DNA of 64,000 nt. It comes from Actinoplanes sp. NBRC 103695. GTDB taxonomy: Bacteria > Actinomycetota > Actinomycetes > Mycobacteriales > Micromonosporaceae. Location: NCBI RefSeq assembly GCF_030269485.1, contig NZ_BSTL01000003.1, positions 124,001 to 188,000 of the forward strand. The letters are read 5' to 3'. Both the position numbers and the translations under genes were made by a program. Positions 59,851 to 64,000 of this stretch are shown one piece after another; position 1 is the first letter of the stretch, and each line of letters begins with the position of its first letter. The notes under the pieces are model-generated. The model searched no databases and had not been told where the DNA came from. It saw nothing but the letters and a program-made list of their open reading frames with translations.

Positions 59851-60848
59851 CAGCGTCCTCCCACAGCGGGCAGGGGCAGGGGAGTGAGTTCCCTCAGGTT
59901 CCCCCGGCCTTCGAAGGACCCGGTCTTCGGGTTGTACGCGCCCATCACGTTGGTGAGCGCCAAAGGTGCCACGTCCAGCGCTTCCTCGAGCGAGGCGCGC
60001 TGGCTGAGCAGGGTCTCGGTGATCGGCGCCAGTTTGTCCACGTTGGCTTTCAGCAGGGCGCGGTTGTCCTTGATGAAGTCGCGCACCTGGATCAGGGCGG
60101 TGGCGAGCTCGTTGAGCGCGGCGGCGAGTTCCTCCCGGTCGTCGGCGAGGAAGCCGGCCACGTCGCGCAGCTGGGTCTCCGCCGTGCGTACCTGTTTGTC
60201 GCTGTCCCTCAGCATGGCCGTGAAGCGCTCGAGGTTGGCGATCGTGCCGAACAGGTCCGCCTGGGAGCCGGACAGCGTACGCGTGGCCTTGCCGAGGTCG
60301 GCGATGCTGTTGCCCAGCGCCTTCCCGTTGCCGTCCAGGTTGGCGGCGCCGGTGTCCAGCAGGTCGGAGAGGGCGCCGTCGCGGTTGGCGCCGTCCGGTC
60401 CCAGCGCGGTGGCCAGCCGGTTGAGGCTCTCGTAGAGCTGGTCGAGTTCGACCGGCGTGGCGGTGCGGTCGGCCGGGATCTCGTCGCCGTTCGCCATCTT
60501 CGTGCCGCCGGTGTAGGGCGGGCTGAGCTGGACGTACCGGTCGCTGACGACGCTGGGCGCGACGACCACGGCCAGGGCGCCGGCCGGCACCTCGATCCCG
60601 CGGTCGATCGTGATGCCCACCCGTACCCGTGTCCCCTGGGGTTTGACCGAGGTGATGGTGCCGACCGGCACGCCGAGCACCCGCACGGCCGAGCCGGCGT
60701 AGACGCCGACCGCCTCGCTGAAGTACGCGACGATGCGCTTGGTGCCGAAGTCGCGCATCACCAGCCAGGCCAGCGAGCCGGTGAAGACGATCAGGACCGC
60801 GAGGAGCGCCGCGAGCAGACGGCCCTCCCGGGGCAGTGCCGGGCTCAT
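59850..60848 (-). CDS. mceD: Mce-family protein, MceD position
   Basis: 332 residues from the ATG at 60848, which overlaps the previous stop. Anchor helix (LLAALLAVLIVFTGSLAWLV), MCE domain (about 38-118: YFSEAVGVYAGSAVRVLGVP, SVVSDRYVQLSPPYTGG), helical coiled part from about 130. Together with MceA, B, C, E and F forms the hetero-hexameric tunnel. An upstream start (60953) would lie inside mceC and was rejected. Confidence 0.88.
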   Translation of the reverse strand: MSPALPREGRLLAALLAVLIVFTGSLAWLVMRDFGTKRIVAYFSEAVGVYAGSAVRVLGVPVGTITSVKPQGTRVRVGITIDRGIEVPAGALAVVVAPSVVSDRYVQLSPPYTGGTKMANGDEIPADRTATPVELDQLYESLNRLATALGPDGANRDGALSDLLDTGAANLDGNGKALGNSIADLGKATRTLSGSQADLFGTIANLERFTAMLRDSDKQVRTAETQLRDVAGFLADDREELAAALNELATALIQVRDFIKDNRALLKANVDKLAPITETLLSQRASLEEALDVAPLALTNVMGAYNPKTGSFEGRGNLRELTPLPLPAVGGR

Positions 60849-61858
60849 CGCGAGCTCCCTGTCCGAGGTGGGATGCAACCGGTCGCGGGCGGGGTGCTGC
60901 CGGGCGGCAGGTACGAGCCGGGCACCAGGCCGCACAGGTACGCGTCGAACCAACGGCCGTTGCCGATGGCGTTGCCCACCATCCGGTAGTACGGACCGGC
61001 CAGCGCGAGTGCCCGGGTGAGGTTGTCCTGGTTGCGCTGCAGCACGTCGGTGACCCGGTCCAGCGAGGCCAGCGCCGGGCCCAGGGTCGCGGTGTTGTCG
61101 GCGACCAGCCCGGAGATCTGCGCGGCCAGTTGCTGAGTGCCGGTCAGCAGCGCACGGATCGCGTCGCGCCGCCGCTGAACCTCGGCCAGCAGCAGGTTGC
61201 CGTCGGCGAGCAGAGCCTGGAACCGCGCGTTGTCGTCGGCCAGCCGCCCGGTGATCTGCCTGGTCGCCGCGAGCAGCTCGGCCAGCTGGGTGTCCCGGGA
61301 GGAGATCGTGCGGGAGAGGTCGGACAGTCCCCGCAACGCCCCCTGCACCGAGTCGGGCGTGTTGCGGAAGGTCTGCGACATCACCGTGAAGCTCTTGGCC
61401 AGCGCGTCGGTGTCGATCTGGTCGACGGTGTCCGACAGCTGGCCGAACGCCTCGGTGACGTCGTACGGCGAGGCCGTCCGGGCGGCCGGGATGGTGGTTC
61501 GCGGGTTCTGCTCCGCCGCGCCGAGCGGGTCGAGAGCGAGGAACTTCTCGCCGAGCAGGGTCTTGATCCGGATTGCCGCGGTGCTGGCGTCGCCGACCCA
61601 GGTGTCCTTGACCCGGAAGCCGACGCGCACCAGGCCGCCGTGCAGCGCCACGCGCGTGACGGTGCCGACCTTCACGCCGGCCACCCGCACCTCGTTGCCC
61701 GTGCGCAGTCCGGCCGCCTCGGTGAAGTCCGCGGTGTAGGTCGTGCCGCCACCGACGATCGGGAGGCGGTCGGCGTTGAACGCGAGCAGCGCCAGCACGG
61801 CGGCGAGGACGATGCCGAGGACGCCGGCCAGCGCGGGACGACGGGTGGGCCGGCTCAC
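60845..61858 (-). CDS. mceC: Mce-family protein, MceC position
   Basis: 337 residues from the GTG at 61858, which forms GTGA with the mceB stop (GTG at 61864 is two codons earlier). Anchor helix (LAGVLGIVLAAVLALLAF), MCE domain (about 38-115: FTEAAGLRTGNEVRVAGVKV, TLLGEKFLALDPLGA), long helices (DTDALAKSFTVMSQTFRNTP), C-terminal two-Cys tail (LCGLVPGS...GCIPP). Overlap with the next gene is four bases. Confidence 0.88.
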   Translation of the reverse strand: MSRPTRRPALAGVLGIVLAAVLALLAFNADRLPIVGGGTTYTADFTEAAGLRTGNEVRVAGVKVGTVTRVALHGGLVRVGFRVKDTWVGDASTAAIRIKTLLGEKFLALDPLGAAEQNPRTTIPAARTASPYDVTEAFGQLSDTVDQIDTDALAKSFTVMSQTFRNTPDSVQGALRGLSDLSRTISSRDTQLAELLAATRQITGRLADDNARFQALLADGNLLLAEVQRRRDAIRALLTGTQQLAAQISGLVADNTATLGPALASLDRVTDVLQRNQDNLTRALALAGPYYRMVGNAIGNGRWFDAYLCGLVPGSYLPPGSTPPATGCIPPRTGSSR

Positions 61859-62877
61859 TGGCACCTCGCCTCGGTCACCGGAAGGCCGGTCGGCGGCGGG
61901 CTCCCGTCCGAGGTGGCGACCCCGCTGACGGTCGCCGAGCAGAGATAGAAGTTCAACCAGCTTCCGTACGACGCGGTCCGGCCGATGTCCTCCATCTTCA
62001 CCGGCAGCCGCCGCAGGAACGTGTCCAGCTCGGGGCCCTCGGTCAGGTTGGCCGACACCTCGCCGAGCGCGATGATGTCCTGCCGGAGCGGCTCCCGTCC
62101 GTCCTTCAGCAGACCGGCCGTGGTGGTGGTCAGATCGCCGATCGCGTCGATCGCCGTGCCGATCGGCTTCCGGTCGCGGGCCAGCCCGGACACCAGCTCC
62201 TGCAGGGTCGCGATCAGGGTGGAGAGTTCGTCGCCGCGGTCGTTGACGGTCTTCAGGACCGCGTTGAGGTTGTCGATGACCTTGCCGATCACCTCGTCCT
62301 TGGCGGCCAGGGTGGAGGTCAGCGACGCGGTGTGGGCCAGCAGACTGTCGACCGTGGTGGCCTCTCCCTGCAGGACCTGGACGACCTCGTTGGCCAGCTG
62401 GTTGACGTCCTCGGGGGCGAGCGCCTGGAACAGCGGCTGGAACCCGTTGAACAGCTCGGTGAGGTCCAGCGCGGGTGTGGTGCGCCCCAGCGGGATGGTC
62501 TGCCCGGGCGCCAGGGCCTGACCGACCGGGCCTGCCCCCTGGCCCAGGGTGATGTAACGCTGCCCGACCAGGTTGCGGTACTTGATGGTGGCGGTCACCG
62601 AGGCCGGCAGGGTACGTGCGGCGTCGACGGTGAACCGCACCTCGGCGACCCGGCGGTCGACCACCCGGATGCCGGTCACCTGGCCCACCCGCACCCCGGC
62701 GATGCGGATGTCGTCGCCGTCGGACAGCCCGGCCACGTCGGTGAACCGGGCCCGGTAGGACTGGGTCTCGCCGACGCTGGTGTTGGCGATGCTCAGGCCG
62801 AGGACGGCAGTGGTGATCACCGTGACGACGGCGAAGACGGTGCCCTTGACGGCCGGGCCGGCGATGCTTTTCGTCAT
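61855..62877 (-). CDS. mceB: Mce-family protein, MceB position
   Basis: 340 residues; ATG forms ATGA with the mceA stop. N-terminal anchor (VKGTVFAVVTVITTAVLGLS), MCE domain (about 38-120: RFTDVAGLSDGDDIRIAGVR, NLVGQRYITLGQGAG), helices, and the family's two late cysteines (NFYLCSATVSG, ARCQ). The YRNLVGQRYI form is typical of MceB. Confidence 0.88.
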   Translation of the reverse strand: MTKSIAGPAVKGTVFAVVTVITTAVLGLSIANTSVGETQSYRARFTDVAGLSDGDDIRIAGVRVGQVTGIRVVDRRVAEVRFTVDAARTLPASVTATIKYRNLVGQRYITLGQGAGPVGQALAPGQTIPLGRTTPALDLTELFNGFQPLFQALAPEDVNQLANEVVQVLQGEATTVDSLLAHTASLTSTLAAKDEVIGKVIDNLNAVLKTVNDRGDELSTLIATLQELVSGLARDRKPIGTAIDAIGDLTTTTAGLLKDGREPLRQDIIALGEVSANLTEGPELDTFLRRLPVKMEDIGRTASYGSWLNFYLCSATVSGVATSDGSPPPTGLPVTEARCQ

Positions 62878-64000
62878 GGGGTCAGCGACACCTCCTGGCC
62901 GCGGAAGATCGGGCCGACGAGCAGGCTGCTCCACGGCGGCAGCGACCGCGGCGCGACGTCGAGCGAGGCGGCCATCAGCTCGTTCAGGTACTCGCTCTCC
63001 TGCGGGGCGTTGGCCAGGCCGTACGGCGTGGGGTAGCAGGCCGGCCCGCTCTTGTCCCGGTACACCGGGTCGTCCTTCCCGGGCAGGTACGCCCCGCGCG
63101 ACCGGGTGACGTGCAGCTTCACCCGCAGTCCCGGGTCCGATGTGCCCTTGCCGAGGGCCTGGTCCATGTCCGCCGCCGTGTCGGTGAGCTGTTGCAGGAC
63201 GCAGGGGAACTCGGGCGCGTACTCGGCCAGCACGGCCAGCGTCGGCCGGCTGTCGGCGGACAGTCGCACGATGGTGTCCCGGTTCTTCAGGAGGAACGCG
63301 TTCGTGTCACCGCCGGCCGAGGTCACCGACGAGAACACGGCGCGGAGATTGTTCTGCTGCTCGACCAGGGTGCGGCTGGTGACGCTCAGGTGGGTCAGCG
63401 CGTCGGTCAGGTCGGGCGCCGCGTCCGCGTAGCTGTTCGCCACCGCCACCAGCCGGGTGATGTTCTCGTTCAGCTTCGGCAGCGACGGCTCGAGTTCGGT
63501 GAGGTACGCGTTGAGTTCGGTCAGCGTCGTCCCGAGCTGGGCGCCCCGGCCGTCCAGTGCCCGGGCGATGGCGGTGAGCGTCACCGACAACTTCTGTGGC
63601 TGCACCGCCTGCAGCAGGGGCAGCAGATCGGCGAGAACCCGCTCCAGCTCGATCGCGCCGGCCGAGCGGTCCTGCTGGATGACCGTGTGCTCGGCCAGCC
63701 GGGCCGGGCCGGGGCGGCTGGGCAGGACCAGGGCGACGTACCGCTCGCCGAACAGGGTGGTCGGCAGCAACCGCGCCGTGATCCCGGCCGGCAGCAGCGG
63801 GAACTGATCGGGCCGCAGCGCCAGTTCCAGCCGGGCGCCGGCGCCGGTCGACGAGATCCGGCGGACCTCGCCCACCACGATGCCGCGGGCCTTCACCTCG
63901 GCGCCCGGGTGCATGTTGTTGCCGGCGCTGTCGGTCGCCACGACGACCATGGCGGCCGGGGTGAAGTGCCCCTGATAGCGGGCGACGACGAACCAGACCA
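62874..64000 (-). CDS. mceA: Mce-family protein, MceA position (5' end outside the window)
   Basis: At least 375 residues; the frame stays open to the window edge (ARYQGHFTPAAMVVVATDSA is read through 63950, so the ATG at 63950 is internal). MCE domain (GAEVKARGIVVGEVRRISST, TTLFGERYVALVLPSRPG), helical part, and a tail with two Cys (EFPCVLQQL, GPACYPTPYG). First MCE gene of the operon; the YrbE permease genes that normally precede it would be beyond the right edge. Confidence 0.88.
   Translation of the reverse strand, partial: VWFVVARYQGHFTPAAMVVVATDSAGNNMHPGAEVKARGIVVGEVRRISSTGAGARLELALRPDQFPLLPAGITARLLPTTLFGERYVALVLPSRPGPARLAEHTVIQQDRSAGAIELERVLADLLPLLQAVQPQKLSVTLTAIARALDGRGAQLGTTLTELNAYLTELEPSLPKLNENITRLVAVANSYADAAPDLTDALTHLSVTSRTLVEQQNNLRAVFSSVTSAGGDTNAFLLKNRDTIVRLSADSRPTLAVLAEYAPEFPCVLQQLTDTAADMDQALGKGTSDPGLRVKLHVTRSRGAYLPGKDDPVYRDKSGPACYPTPYGLANAPQESEYLNELMAASLDVAPRSLPPWSSLLVGPIFRGQEVSLTP

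Noticed and set aside
1..64000. tRNA, rRNA, integrase or attachment sites
   Set aside because: None recognised by eye on either strand; a covariance-model scan would be needed to exclude a single tRNA.

Overview
This is a 64 kb stretch of high-GC actinobacterial chromosome. GTG and occasional TTG starts, ATGA/GTGA stop-start overlaps, third-position G/C throughout, a six-gene mce operon, an Eis-type acetyltransferase, a DUF574-type SAM methyltransferase and many secreted carbohydrate-active proteins all point to a filamentous actinomycete. An Actinoplanes-like member of the Micromonosporaceae fits best, but this is inferred from gene style and not from any marker gene. No rRNA, tRNA, CRISPR array, phage or intact insertion sequence was recognised.

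Layout. Positions 1-9430 hold a small secreted protein, an 1824-residue secreted ThuA/sugar-dehydrogenase/PKD/FIMAH protein with a membrane-anchored partner, and a two-gene unit pairing a COG2907-type flavoprotein with a catalase-fold protein. Positions 9431-10026 are non-coding and carry an inverted/tandem repeat family. Next come an ECF sigma factor fused to a zinc anti-sigma motif and membrane anchor (10027-11508, minus) and a secreted GH62 arabinofuranosidase behind a LacI-type operator.

The most striking region is 13573-22478, eight tightly packed plus-strand genes: a secreted CE18/Agd3-like deacetylase, a PelF-like glycosyltransferase, a polytopic membrane protein, a LegB-like sugar-nucleotide dehydratase, a nucleotidyltransferase, a second epimerase, a spherulin-4/GH135-like glycosidase and a GH114 polygalactosaminidase lipoprotein. 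This combination is what is expected for making, deacetylating and trimming an amino-sugar (galactosamine-type) exopolysaccharide related to Pel or fungal galactosaminogalactan.

Positions 22489-42085 are a mosaic: NmrA/MarR, PanE-like/TetR, a cold-shock protein, a long-chain acyl-CoA synthetase, a secreted beta-helix protein, a GH76 enzyme with twin operators, a diguanylate cyclase, a NYN nuclease, a membrane-tethered HTH protein, a TetR/epimerase pair, an MMPL transporter, an Eis-like acetyltransferase and a SAM methyltransferase. Positions 42127-57508 contain a secreted beta-propeller protein and two catabolic cassettes. Cassette 1 (43698-49611) has a two-subunit molybdenum hydroxylase, a methyltransferase, an amidohydrolase and an AraC regulator, and it contains broken genes. 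Cassette 2 (50004-57508) has a LysR regulator, a TauE-like exporter, a DedA protein, a SnoaL-like protein, a NIPSNAP protein, a flavin monooxygenase, a CocE-type hydrolase and a second, clearly paralogous amidohydrolase. Two transcription units of cassette 2 share an almost superimposable promoter. The window ends inside an mceABCDEF operon on the minus strand (57524-64000), with mceA cut by the window edge.

Overall the region is accessory: secreted polysaccharide metabolism, exopolysaccharide production and small-molecule catabolism, each with a local regulator and recognisable operator DNA. Several gene stumps (GIY-YIG, luciferase-like, alpha/beta hydrolase, SDR) record repeated gene loss.
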